Shown one piece after another: positions 52,706-61,219 of a DNA stretch of 64,000 nucleotides. The position numbers were made by a program, and so were the translations under genes. Numbering within the stretch: the stretch's first letter is position 1; each line of letters begins with the position of its first letter. The notes under the pieces are model-generated. The model was not told the DNA's origin. It was given only the letters and a program-made list of their open reading frames with translations, and made no database searches. This stretch comes from an uncultured Thermoanaerobaculum sp. (lineage in GTDB: Bacteria; Acidobacteriota; Thermoanaerobaculia; Thermoanaerobaculales; Thermoanaerobaculaceae): contig CALHAH010000014.1 of NCBI GenBank assembly GCA_937934115.1, forward strand, positions 1-64,000, written 5' to 3'.

Positions 52706-53376
52706 AGGCTCGGTCTTGCAGGCACCCACCACACCACCCGCCCCAAAACCACCTCCGACAGAGGCTGGCCCGGGCGGAGACGAAGGGCGCGGGGCAAATG
52801 CGCGGGGTTATCGGAAAGCAGAATCAAGACCCGCGAGGAAGGGTCTAACACCAGGCGTTTGATGGTACAGCCCAAGCTGTCGCCTGCTTCTTCACGCACC
52901 GCGTAAATGTGTCTGGGGATGATGTGCTCCACGGGGGTGAGGTCAAGGAGCACCGTGGCGCCTGGGGGGATGGTGTCGGCCATGGAGTCCTGATCTTTTC
53001 CCAGCCGCACCAAAACCGCGTGGGAGGGCTCCACTCCCAGTGCGTGCAGAAGGCTGGTGGGGAGCGGTTCGTAGCCCTCCACATGGTCGCTGACGAACGC
53101 TGGTGGGCCGGCGGCAATGCGGTCGGCCACCAAGGGAACCGGTACGGTTTCTCCAGAGTGCGGGGTTGAGGGTTCTTCTCCCAAGAGATTGCCGGCGGTG
53201 GTGCCCAGGGCGGATGCCAGGCGACGAAGCACGGAAACCGTGGGGACTGACTCACCCCTCTCGATTTGCGCCAAGAAATTCCGCGAAACACCGGCGCGGC
53301 GGGCCAGAGCTTCTTGCGACAACCCTGCCAGCTTCCGCAAACGTCGGAGGCGCCAGGAGAGCTCTTCAGTGGTCAT
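52702..53376 (-). CDS. LexA-like XRE-S24 repressor with self-cleavage residues
   Basis: 224 residues from the ATG at 53376 (GGAGGT upstream). Residues about 7-63 are an XRE helix-turn-helix ('LAGLSQEALARRAGVSRNFLAQIERGE'), not the winged helix of true LexA. The C-terminal half is an S24 peptidase: cleavage site Ala89-Gly90 in 'RIAAGPPAF', nucleophile Ser131 in 'DQDSMADT' and base Lys173 in 'CTIKRL'. These are the residues needed for RecA-stimulated autocleavage, as in lambda CI. It diverges from the imuA-imuB-dnaE2 operon and sits next to its palindromic operator, so it very likely represses those genes and itself. Confidence 0.92.
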   Translation of the reverse strand: MTTEELSWRLRRLRKLAGLSQEALARRAGVSRNFLAQIERGESVPTVSVLRRLASALGTTAGNLLGEEPSTPHSGETVPVPLVADRIAAGPPAFVSDHVEGYEPLPTSLLHALGVEPSHAVLVRLGKDQDSMADTIPPGATVLLDLTPVEHIIPRHIYAVREEAGDSLGCTIKRLVLDPSSRVLILLSDNPAHLPRALRLRPGQPLSEVVLGRVVWWVPARPSL

Positions 53377-53394
53377 ATGACCTCCACAGTGGTC

Positions 53395-53461
53395 AATATG
53401 GGTGATTGGTTTTGTTGTGTCAACTATAGTGGTTGACATCTATAGAAGTCAGAATTACATT
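53395..53461. promoter_or_regulatory. Back-to-back promoters sharing one palindromic operator
   Basis: A perfect palindrome at 53418-53438 has arms TGTCAAC and GTTGACA with a seven-base spacer. Its right arm holds the rightward -35 TTGACA (53433-53438), with -10 TACATT 17 bases on (53456-53461) for imuA. Its left arm holds the leftward -35 TTGACA (complement of 53418-53423), with -10 CATATT 17 bases on (53395-53400) for the repressor gene. Extra GTGGTCA half-sites lie at 53369 and 53389 and an inverted one at about 53466. GGTCATATGACC, a 12-base palindrome, covers the repressor start codon. One bound dimer at the centre would block both promoters. Confidence 0.85.
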
Positions 53462-53497
53462 AGAAGTGACCACGATGGTATTCCATCGGGGGTGGTT

Positions 53498-54202
53498 ATG
53501 AGCGCTCATCCCGTCCTCCTGCCGCTTGGGGATGATCCCTCTTGGCGCCAGCGTACCCAGCGCTGGCGTTTCCAGGAGGAACACCGTCCCCGCCTTACCA
53601 CCGGCGAAGAAGCTGTGGATGCTTTGCTGGGTGGGGGGTGGCCGGTGGGCAAAGTGGCGGAGTTGGTGGGGGCGGCAAGCTCGGGGAAAACCAGTGTGGC
53701 GGTAGCTACGGTGGCAGCTGCCACTGCTCGTGGGGAGTTGGCCCTGTGGGTGGATACCTCCGGACAGTTCGATGCCGCTTCCGTGGCGGCCGCGGGGGTG
53801 TGTCTGGAGCAGCTCCTGGTGGTACAGGCAAAAGAGCCAGGGCAAGCGGTGCGGGCGGTGGAGCTGGTACTGGAGGCTTCCGGGTTCACGGTGGTGGTGG
53901 TGGACGTGGGAGGGGAACAACTGCAAGAAGGTAGGGGCTTTCGCCGAGAAGAGCGGGCCCGCTTGCCCCTCCGTTTGGCGCGGGCGGTGGAGCGAGCTGG
54001 GGTGGTGGGGGTTGTGCTCACCTCTAGGCCGTGGGTGGGGACCTGGGCAGGGGTGCAGCTGGTGTTTTCCCCGGGTAAGCCCCGCTTTGTCAAGGAGGAA
54101 GGGGCTGGTTGGTGGTTTGCCGGTTTTACGGTGCACGCGCAGGTAGAGCGTGGAAGGGGAGGGCAGGTGGGACGCAGGGTGGCGTGGGTGGCGGGAGGCT
54201 AA
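53498..54202 (+). CDS. imuA: ImuA-like RecA-fold mutagenesis protein
   Basis: 234 residues from the ATG at 53498 (GGGGGTGG upstream). RecA-like core: 'GKVAELVGAASSGKTSVAVATV' with Walker A GAASSGKT, then 'ELALWVDTSGQFDAASVAAAGV' as in RecA/SulA-type ImuA, and a Walker B-like 'FTVVVVDVGG'. It lacks the DNA-binding C-terminal part of RecA. ImuA proteins join ImuB and DnaE2 in translesion synthesis. The imuB ATG follows its stop directly. Confidence 0.85.
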   Translation: MSAHPVLLPLGDDPSWRQRTQRWRFQEEHRPRLTTGEEAVDALLGGGWPVGKVAELVGAASSGKTSVAVATVAAATARGELALWVDTSGQFDAASVAAAGVCLEQLLVVQAKEPGQAVRAVELVLEASGFTVVVVDVGGEQLQEGRGFRREERARLPLRLARAVERAGVVGVVLTSRPWVGTWAGVQLVFSPGKPRFVKEEGAGWWFAGFTVHAQVERGRGGQVGRRVAWVAGG

Positions 54203-55669
54203 ATGCGGATAGCAAGTCTTTGGGTACCCGATTTTCCGCTGGCGGCGCTTCTCCGCAGCTTTCCCGAGCTGCGGGAGCATCCTTTGGCGGTGATGGTCGG
54301 CCCCTCTTCCCGCGATGTGGTGGCAGCCAGTCCGGAAGCGCAAGCCTTGGGGGTTATTCCTGGGATGACCGCTGCCCAAGCCCGACAGGTGGACGGGAAG
54401 GTGGAGGTGAAGGTGGTGCCCCAAGAGGTGCTGGCAGCCGCCAGCGCTGCCCTGGTGGAGGTGGCGGGGGGCTTTTCCCCTCAGGTGCGGCAGGTGCAAC
54501 CGGGTTTGGTGTGGCTGAAGGTGGACGGTCTTGAAGGCCACTTTGGAGGGGAACGGGCGTTGGCTTTGGAGCTTTGGCGGCGGTGTTTTCGGGTAGGGCT
54601 TGTGGCGCGCGTGGGGATTGGCAACAGCGGCCAGCTGGCCACGGTGGCCGCTCGCAGCGGTGACGTGGTGGTTGTGCCAGGAGGTGGCGAGGCTGGGTTT
54701 TTGGCACCGTTGTCGGTGGAGCTGGCGGCGCCTTCGCCTGGGTGTTGGCGCACGTTGCAGCTTTGGGGGGTACGGAGCTTTGGGACTTTGGCCAAGCTGC
54801 CCAGAGAAGAGGTGGTGGCAAGGCTCGGAGAGGAAGGCTTAGAGCTTCACCGGTTGGCTTGCGGTGAAGGGGGGGACTTCGTCCCTGACCTCCCCCAGGA
54901 AGAGTTCCGGGAGGGGGTGTGGCTGGAGGAAGCAGTGCCTTCCTTGGAGGGATGCTTGTTTGTGCTCCATGGGGTTTTATCCCGCCTTGCCGAGCGGCTG
55001 CGGTTGCGGGGGGAGGGGTTTGCCCAGGTGAGGGTGGAGCTGGCGCTGGAGGGTGGTGGGAAACGGGAGTATCGTCTGCCCCTTGTGGCACCCACCCACG
55101 AGGTTCCGGCTTTGTTGGCTTTGGCCCGCCTGATGCTGCAAGCTGCACCGCCAGGGGAAGCGGTGGAGGGGGTAGTGGTGGAGGCGAAGGGGGGTGTGGT
55201 GCGCTCGGTGCAGGGCTCGCTTTTCGGGCCACCACAGCCCCATCCGGGCTCTCTGGCTGCGGCTTTGGTGCGGCTTTCGGCCATCGTAGGACCGGAACGT
55301 GTAGGGCAACCGCAACTTACAAACTCCCACCGTCCCAGTGCCTGGAAGCTGGTTCCCTTTGCCCTCACTTGGGAAAGGGGCAAAGAAGGCCGGTTACCAA
55401 AGGAAAAACCGCCGGCACTGCGCCTTTGGCAACCACCAAAGCCAGCGCAGGTGACGGTCGTGGGAGGCAAACCGTTGGCGGTGCGGGTCAACGGGAATGG
55501 TGGCGTGGTGGTGGCGTGGGCAGGACCTTACCGATGGCAAGGGGAGTGGTGGGGGGAAAACGCGTTTGACCGGGACGATTACGACGTAGCTACCGCTGAT
55601 GGGGTGGTTTGGCGCGTGTTTTACCACCGCAGGGAAAAGCGTTGGTACGTGGACGGGGTTTATGACTAA
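54203..55669 (+). CDS. imuB: ImuB, catalytically degenerate Y-family polymerase
   Basis: 488 residues. The Y-family layout is seen from 'MRIASLWVPDFPLAALL' through 'ARVGIGNSGQLATVAA' and the HhH part 'LWGVRSFGTLAKLP'. The palm acidic motifs are lost: the DxDxFxxxxE start is replaced by 'WVPDFPLA', and the usual S-x-D-E is 'LKVDGLEG'. So it should not polymerise and should serve as the bridge between DnaE2 and the beta clamp, as known for ImuB. The long basic/Trp-rich C-terminus matches the family. The stop overlaps the dnaE2 start by eight bases. Confidence 0.93.
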   Translation: MRIASLWVPDFPLAALLRSFPELREHPLAVMVGPSSRDVVAASPEAQALGVIPGMTAAQARQVDGKVEVKVVPQEVLAAASAALVEVAGGFSPQVRQVQPGLVWLKVDGLEGHFGGERALALELWRRCFRVGLVARVGIGNSGQLATVAARSGDVVVVPGGGEAGFLAPLSVELAAPSPGCWRTLQLWGVRSFGTLAKLPREEVVARLGEEGLELHRLACGEGGDFVPDLPQEEFREGVWLEEAVPSLEGCLFVLHGVLSRLAERLRLRGEGFAQVRVELALEGGGKREYRLPLVAPTHEVPALLALARLMLQAAPPGEAVEGVVVEAKGGVVRSVQGSLFGPPQPHPGSLAAALVRLSAIVGPERVGQPQLTNSHRPSAWKLVPFALTWERGKEGRLPKEKPPALRLWQPPKPAQVTVVGGKPLAVRVNGNGGVVVAWAGPYRWQGEWWGENAFDRDDYDVATADGVVWRVFYHRREKRWYVDGVYD

Positions 55670-58600
55670 GGTGTTGCCTTACTGCGAGCTCCATGCTCAC
55701 TCGGCTTTTTCCTTTTTGGAAGGGGCCTCTGAGCCCGAAACCGTGGCCGAGCACGCGCACCAACTGGGCTTGCCGGCGGTGGCCTTGGTGGACCGGGGCG
55801 GGGTGTACGGTTTGCCTCGTTTTACCAAGGCTTGCCAGGAGGTGGGCGTGGAAGCTCTTGCCGGTGCTGAGGTGCTGCTGGAGGACGGTTCCCGCTTGCC
55901 CCTTTTGGTGAGGGATCCCAGAGGTTGGTCTAACCTTTGCCGTTTACTCACCACTGCTGCCCTGGGCCGCCCCAAAGGACAAGCCGTGGCCAGCTGGGAA
56001 CAGGTAAAACAGCACGCATCAGGTCTTTTTGCCCTTACCGGTTGGGAGGAAGGACCCCTGGTGCGAGTTTGGCGCCGGGGTGGGGAGGATGCAGCCACTG
56101 CCTTGCTTACCCAGATGGTGGCGTGTTTTGGCAGGGAAAACGTGGCAGTGGAGGTGTGTCGGCATCTCGTGCGCGGCGAAGAAAAAATCGTTGCTGCCAT
56201 GGTGCGGCTGGCCCGCCGCTTTGGGCTGCCCGTCGTAGCTACCACCAATGCTTTGCTGGCTCGCGAGGAGGACGGGGTGGTGGCGGACTGCTTTACGTGC
56301 CTGCGGGAAAAAACCACCTTGGATCAGGCGGGAAAACTTTTAGCCCCCAACCGGGCCAGGGTTTTACGCAGCGCCCAAGCCATGAACGCGCTCTTTTCCG
56401 AGCTTCCGGAAGCGGTGGCCAATACCATGAAGGTGGCCGAGCGTTGCACCTTTCGCCTTTCACAGTTACCCTATCGTTTTCCTCAAGCGCAGGTGAACTT
56501 AGGCAAGAGCGAAGCGGAAGAGCTGCGGGCACGGGTGTGGGAGGGGGCAAGAACCCGCTACCGGCAACTCACGGACCGGATTCAGGCCCAGTTGGAGCGC
56601 GAGCTGACGCTCATCGAAAAGCTCTCCTTGAGCGGTTACTTCTTGGTGGTCCACGACATCGTGCGGTTTTGCCAAAAAGAGGGGATCATGGTTCAAGGTC
56701 GGGGCTCGGCGGCTAACTCCGCCGTTTGTTACGCGCTTTCCATCACCAACGTGGATCCCATCGCCTACGACTTGCTCTTTGAGCGCTTCCTTTCGGAAGA
56801 AAGGGGCGAATGGCCAGACATTGACCTGGATTTGCCCTCGGGTGAAGAACGGGAAAGGGTCATCCACCATGTGTACCGCACCTATGGGGAGCGGGGGGCG
56901 GGGATGACGGCCGTGGTGGTTTGCTACCGGGCGCGGGCAGCGGTACGGGAAGCGGGAAAGGTCTTGGGCTTTGACCCCGAGCGCTTGGAAAAGCTCTCAG
57001 CCATGCTTTCGGGGTGGGGCTTCGCGCGGGATCCCCGGGAAGAGCTGCCGCAGCACATGCGGGCGGTGGGGTTGGATCCTGAGGAACGGCGGGGCCAGCA
57101 CTTTGTGGATTTGGTGACACGCCTTTCTGGACTACCCCGCCATTTGGGACAGCACACCGGCGGCATGGTGCTGGCCGCTGGGCGGCTAGACGACGTGGTA
57201 CCGCTGGAACCGGCCACCATGCCGGGGCGGGTGGTGATCCAGTGGGACAAGGACGACTGTGCGGATTTGGGGATCATCAAAGTGGACCTTTTGGGTTTGG
57301 GCATGATGCAGGTCCTGGAGATGGCGGTTCCCCTCATTCGCCAGCACGAGGGGGTGGATGTGGACTATGCGCACTTGCCGGCCGATGACCCGGCGGTTTA
57401 TGACATGCTGTGCCGCGCCGATACGGTAGGGGTGTTCCAAGTGGAAAGCCGGGCGCAAATGGCCACCCTTCCCCGCATGCAGCCCCGGCGCTTTTACGAC
57501 TTGGTGGTGGAGGTGGCCATCATTCGCCCAGGCCCCATTGTGGGCAAAATGGTGCACCCGTACCTCAACCGCCGTTTGGGCCGGGAACCGGTTACTTACC
57601 CCCACCCTGACCTGAAGCCTATCCTGGAGCGTACCTTGGGTGTGCCGCTTTTTCAGGAGCAGCTCATGAGGGTGGCAATGGTGGCGGCGGGTTTTAGCGG
57701 GGGACAAGCGGAGGAGCTGCGCCGGGCTATGGGGGCCAAGCGCTCCTGGGAACGCATGAAAAAGCTGGAGCAGCAACTACGGGAAGGGATGGCAGCTCGC
57801 GGCATTACCGGCAAGGCCGCTGACGATATCGTGCAAGGCATTACCTCTTTTGCCCTTTACGGTTTTCCCGAATCCCACGCGGCCTCCTTTGCCCTTATTG
57901 CTTACGCTTCGGCGTACCTCAAAGCCCACCATCCGGCAGTGTTTTACTGCGCTTTGCTGTCAGCGTGGCCTATGGGCTTTTATCACCCCGCCACCATCGT
58001 GCAAGACGCGCGGCGGCACGGGGTGGGCGTGCTGCCGGTGGATGTCAACCGTTCCCAATGGCTGTGCAGCTTGGAGCGAGATCCCCGCGGAAAGCTCGCG
58101 GTGCGTTTGGGCTTCAAGTTCGTGAAAGGGCTGCGTCGGGAGGTGGCGGAAAACCTGGCACGGGAAGCCAAAAGACAACCGTTTGTCAGCCTTGAGGACC
58201 TCTTGCGGCGGGGCGGGCTCAACCGCCGGGAGGTGGAGGTTTTGGCGAGCATCGGGGCTTGTGGGAGCCTGGGGGAGACCAGGCGGCAAGCCCTCTGGCA
58301 GGTGGGTGCCTTTGATGGCCGCAGTCGCCCACTGCAGCGGGCCATGGGGTGGGAAAAGAGCAAAAGCCCCCTACCGGAGATGTCTTTGCACGAAAGGTAC
58401 GTGGCCGATTTTGCAGGTACGGGCCTGACGGTGGGGCGTCACCCCTTGCACATGTTCCGCTCCCATTTGCAAGAACGAGGTGTTTTGTCGGCCACGGAGG
58501 TAGCCGGCTGTCGCCATGGGCAGCGGGTGAGGGTTGGAGGCGTGGTCATCGTGCGGCAGCGCCCCAGCACCGCCAAGGGAATGTGCTTTGCCACCCTGGA

Positions 58601-58796
58601 GGACGAAAGCGGTTTCGTGAACGTGGTCTTTACCCCCGATCTTTTTGTCCGGGAGCGGGTTACCATTACCACTTCGGCGCTTCTGGAGGTGGAGGGGATC
58701 GTACAGAGCCGGGACGGGGTGCTCACGGTACGGGCTTTGGCCGTAAATCCTTTGGCACTGCCCGCTCCAGTGTGCGAATCCAGGGATTTCCACTGA
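55662..58796 (+). CDS. dnaE2: Error-prone DNA polymerase DnaE2
   Basis: 1044 residues from the ATG at 55662, inside the end of imuB. N-terminal PHP domain ('YCELHAHSAFSFLEGAS'). The polymerase palm carries PDIDLD with Asp386 and Asp388 and a later 'IIKVDLLGLGMM'; fingers ('QGRGSAANSAVCYALSIT') and the C-terminal OB fold ('RVRVGGVVIVRQRPSTAKGMCFATLEDE') follow. There is no tau-binding tail, as usual for DnaE2. It is the polymerase of the ImuA-ImuB-DnaE2 mutasome that copies damaged DNA with low fidelity. Confidence 0.96.
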   Translation: MTKVLPYCELHAHSAFSFLEGASEPETVAEHAHQLGLPAVALVDRGGVYGLPRFTKACQEVGVEALAGAEVLLEDGSRLPLLVRDPRGWSNLCRLLTTAALGRPKGQAVASWEQVKQHASGLFALTGWEEGPLVRVWRRGGEDAATALLTQMVACFGRENVAVEVCRHLVRGEEKIVAAMVRLARRFGLPVVATTNALLAREEDGVVADCFTCLREKTTLDQAGKLLAPNRARVLRSAQAMNALFSELPEAVANTMKVAERCTFRLSQLPYRFPQAQVNLGKSEAEELRARVWEGARTRYRQLTDRIQAQLERELTLIEKLSLSGYFLVVHDIVRFCQKEGIMVQGRGSAANSAVCYALSITNVDPIAYDLLFERFLSEERGEWPDIDLDLPSGEERERVIHHVYRTYGERGAGMTAVVVCYRARAAVREAGKVLGFDPERLEKLSAMLSGWGFARDPREELPQHMRAVGLDPEERRGQHFVDLVTRLSGLPRHLGQHTGGMVLAAGRLDDVVPLEPATMPGRVVIQWDKDDCADLGIIKVDLLGLGMMQVLEMAVPLIRQHEGVDVDYAHLPADDPAVYDMLCRADTVGVFQVESRAQMATLPRMQPRRFYDLVVEVAIIRPGPIVGKMVHPYLNRRLGREPVTYPHPDLKPILERTLGVPLFQEQLMRVAMVAAGFSGGQAEELRRAMGAKRSWERMKKLEQQLREGMAARGITGKAADDIVQGITSFALYGFPESHAASFALIAYASAYLKAHHPAVFYCALLSAWPMGFYHPATIVQDARRHGVGVLPVDVNRSQWLCSLERDPRGKLAVRLGFKFVKGLRREVAENLAREAKRQPFVSLEDLLRRGGLNRREVEVLASIGACGSLGETRRQALWQVGAFDGRSRPLQRAMGWEKSKSPLPEMSLHERYVADFAGTGLTVGRHPLHMFRSHLQERGVLSATEVAGCRHGQRVRVGGVVIVRQRPSTAKGMCFATLEDESGFVNVVFTPDLFVRERVTITTSALLEVEGIVQSRDGVLTVRALAVNPLALPAPVCESRDFH

Positions 58797-58827
58797 GGTC
58801 TTTGTCCACGGAGCCGAGGGAAAGCTT

Positions 58828-59226
58828 TTAAGCCACCTTTTGCTTAAGCAGCTCCACCTCCTGCTCCAAGCGGGCCAGGCGTTGGCTCAAAGCGTCGTGT
58901 TGCTCGCGCCGAACAATGGCCTCAGATATGCTGTCAAAACGCCCGAAAAGCCAATCCAAACGCTGAACAAACCCATCCATGCGGGCGGTAAGCTCAGTGC
59001 GAACCTCCTCCACACGGGTGCTGAGCTCTTCGCGCAAGTGATCGATGCGCTTGTTGGTTTCGTCAATGCGCCGGCTCTGGTCAACCAGGTGGGCGTTCAT
59101 GTCGTCGAGCCGCTTTTGGGTAAGCTCGATGGCCATTTGCACCGTGGCTACCTGCTGACTCAAGCTATCCAGCTGCGGAAGGATGAGCTGTTGCAATGCT
59201 GCCCGTACGGCGTCACCAATTTCCAT
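58828..59226 (-). CDS. Coiled-coil hypothetical protein
   Basis: 132 residues, almost all one long heptad-patterned helix ('LDDMNAHLVDQSRRIDETNKRIDHLREELSTRVEEVRTEL'). No membrane segment or catalytic motif. It resembles short multimeric coiled-coil proteins that occur as scattered paralogues. It ends 31 bases beyond the convergent dnaE2 stop, and the insertion sequence begins 43 bases upstream of its start. Confidence 0.78.
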   Translation of the reverse strand: MEIGDAVRAALQQLILPQLDSLSQQVATVQMAIELTQKRLDDMNAHLVDQSRRIDETNKRIDHLREELSTRVEEVRTELTARMDGFVQRLDWLFGRFDSISEAIVRREQHDALSQRLARLEQEVELLKQKVA

Positions 59227-59269
59227 GGCTTTATCTTAAGGCGGAAAATCTGCGATGTCCACACAGCGC

Positions 59270-60783
59270 GTTGCCTCATCAAAAATCTGCCCGAAAAGGG
59301 GTGGTTGCCTCACTTAAGAATCTGCCCGAAAGGGGGAGAGGGACGAGACTGCTTCTCGAGGGGGGAAGCGGAAATGGAGCTGACCATGGCTGAAAGGAGA
59401 GTGTTGGTGAAGGCGTTTGCCGGGCGGTATCAGCAAGCCACAAAGAAGGAGCGGGGTGTGATTTTGAACGAGTTTGTGCTCGCCAGTGGGTACAACCGTC
59501 GGTACGCCGCGTGGCTTTTACGCTCCCACGGCAAGAAAGTACCTTTGGGCCGGGGCTGGATTGTGGTTGGGGATGCGAGCAAGAAGGTGCAACGGCGGCG
59601 TCCCCGCGTCTTTGGTCCGGAGGTGGTGAAGGTACTCCTCCGGCTGTGGGTGATGCTGGACTATCCGGCAAGCCGGCGGTTGGTGGCGGCACTGCCCAAC
59701 GTCGTAGAGGCGTTGGAGCGGCATGGGGAGCTGGCGCTGGAGGCTGAGCTGAAAGCAAAGCTTCTGACCATCTCCCCGGCCACGGTGGATCGGCTGCTTC
59801 GGGAAGAGAAAAAGCGCTATCTCCTTCAAAGCCGAGCCAAGACCAAACCCGCAAGGCTTTGGCGCCAAAAGATTCCGGTGCAAACCTCGGCGGAGGCTGA
59901 GCGCAGGCAACCGGGGCACCTCCAAGTGGACTTAGTGGGGCATGATGGGGGGCAAGCTCGGGGCGATTTTTTGTGGACCCTGACCCTCACTGACCCCGCT
60001 ACGGGCTGGACAGAGCTGGCCACGGCTCGCAATAAATCCCGTTTTCATGTCCTGGCCGCCTTTGCAGCCGCCTGCGCTCGCTTGCCCTTTCCGGTGGTGG
60101 CTGTCCATACCGACAACGGCGCCGAGTTCATGAACGGGCACTTTGTCCACTACTGTGGAAGCCGTGGCATTACCTTCAGCCGTAGCCGAGAGTTTAAGAA
60201 AAACGACAACTGCTTTGTGGAGCAAAAAAACGGCTCGGTGGCCCGTCGCTTTAAGGGATATGCCCGCTTCGACACCGACCGAGCCTGGAAGGTCATGCAG
60301 GAATTGGATGCCACCGTGAGCTTGTTCGTGAACTTTTTTCTCCCCTCGCAAAAGCTTGTGGCCAAACATCGCCAGGGCGCCAAGGTACGCAAGCACTACG
60401 ACGCGCCACAAACACCGCTCGCGAGACTGTTGGCTTGCCCGCAGATAGACGAAGACACCAAGCGCACCCTTCGCCAGAAGGCCTTCTTTCTCAACCCTGC
60501 ACGCTTGGCGCGCAGGATTGCCCGCCTTCGCCGCGAACTCACCGCGCTGGCCACACCCCTACCATCCCAGCCTGCCCCCAAAAGGGCTGTGGACGGTGCC
60601 GGGCTGCGGCAAGCTGGCCACGCATCCCCCAACCCCACCTTGCCGCAGCCCTTGGACAAAGCCACAGGCTTTGCCCACACCGCCCACAGCCCCGACGAAA
60701 CACAAAGGAGCCTATCATGATTTCGGGCAGATTTCTCATGAGGCTACCAACCTCACTTCGGGCAGATTTTTACGTGAGGCAAC
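59270..60783. mobile_element. Insertion sequence with doubled terminal inverted repeats
   Basis: About 1.5 kb. Left outer repeat 59270-59295 starts GTTGCCTCA and ends ATCTGCCCGAA; right outer repeat 60757-60783 is its near-perfect inverse. A second internal copy lies at each end (left 59304-59330, right about 60722-60747). One transposase gene fills the middle. No convincing target duplication was found next to the ends, so the exact boundaries are not certain. The repeats differ by one or two bases within the spacer. Family not assigned. Confidence 0.85.
59374..60720 (+). CDS. Transposase with rve-type integrase core (D-D-35-E)
   Basis: 448 residues from the ATG at 59374, following GAGGGGGGAAG; the frame is open far upstream but that region lies outside or at the element edge. 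The N-terminal helix-turn-helix region 'YNRRYAAWLLRSHGKK' precedes the catalytic core: Asp186 ('LQVDLVGHDG'), Asp247 ('HTDNGAEFMN') and Glu283 ('CFVEQKNGSVARR'), with 35 residues between the last two. Basic and Pro/Ala-rich C-terminus. The frame is intact, so the element may be active. Confidence 0.9.
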   Translation: MELTMAERRVLVKAFAGRYQQATKKERGVILNEFVLASGYNRRYAAWLLRSHGKKVPLGRGWIVVGDASKKVQRRRPRVFGPEVVKVLLRLWVMLDYPASRRLVAALPNVVEALERHGELALEAELKAKLLTISPATVDRLLREEKKRYLLQSRAKTKPARLWRQKIPVQTSAEAERRQPGHLQVDLVGHDGGQARGDFLWTLTLTDPATGWTELATARNKSRFHVLAAFAAACARLPFPVVAVHTDNGAEFMNGHFVHYCGSRGITFSRSREFKKNDNCFVEQKNGSVARRFKGYARFDTDRAWKVMQELDATVSLFVNFFLPSQKLVAKHRQGAKVRKHYDAPQTPLARLLACPQIDEDTKRTLRQKAFFLNPARLARRIARLRRELTALATPLPSQPAPKRAVDGAGLRQAGHASPNPTLPQPLDKATGFAHTAHSPDETQRSLS

Positions 60784-60813
60784 ATGCACAGAGCCGTGAC
60801 GGGGTAGAACGGG

Positions 60814-61170
60814 TTAAGGCTGAAGCTCCCCACGTTCCTCGAGAGCCTTCAACGTGAGGGCAGCGTGCCGCAGGTGAGGGATGACAATGGAGCCACCTAC
60901 CACCAACGCCACGTTCATGGCATCCACCAGCTCGTCCTTGCGCCACCCCGCTTTCGCGCATTGGATCAAGTGGTAGTCCACGCAATCGTTGCAACGCAGG
61001 ACCAAAGAGCTCACCAGGCCCAAAAGCTCTTTTACCTTGGCCGGCAAGGCACCGTCGCGGTAGGTGTTGGTGTCGAGGTTGTAGAAGCGCTTGATACCTA
61101 AATGATCCAGGTCCAAAACCGCTTTGTTGCCCTCTTCACGTCGAGTTTGAAAGTCCTTAACGCGATCCAT
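60814..61170 (-). CDS. AhpD-like / carboxymuconolactone decarboxylase family protein
   Basis: 118 residues from the ATG at 61170 (AGGGGAGC upstream). 'LVLRCNDCVDYHLIQCAKAG' contains the CxxC-x3-H redox motif of AhpD-type proteins, and 'ELVDAMNVALVVGGSIVIPHLRHA' is the second family helix. Such proteins reduce peroxide via a thiol relay or work as small disulfide reductases. The ORF extends upstream into the divergent dacB region, which I reject. The right end of the insertion sequence lies about 30 bases from its stop. Confidence 0.88.
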   Translation of the reverse strand: MDRVKDFQTRREEGNKAVLDLDHLGIKRFYNLDTNTYRDGALPAKVKELLGLVSSLVLRCNDCVDYHLIQCAKAGWRKDELVDAMNVALVVGGSIVIPHLRHAALTLKALEERGELQP

Positions 61171-61219
61171 AGCTCCCCTCCTCAAAAGCCGCAACGCAGC
61201 AAGGGTAGAATACGGCCCC

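Noticed and set aside
54354-55235. Pro/Ala-rich frame opposite imuB
   Set aside because: Low-complexity antisense shadow with no start signal.
59240-59260. Third copy of the insertion-sequence terminal motif (GGCGGAAAATCTGCGATG)
   Set aside because: Shares only AATCTGC with the repeat; lies outside the outer repeat and is best explained by chance.
58840-59373. Upstream extension of the transposase frame
   Set aside because: It runs through the antisense of the coiled-coil gene and across the left end of the insertion sequence. The real start at 59374 has a good Shine-Dalgarno inside the element.
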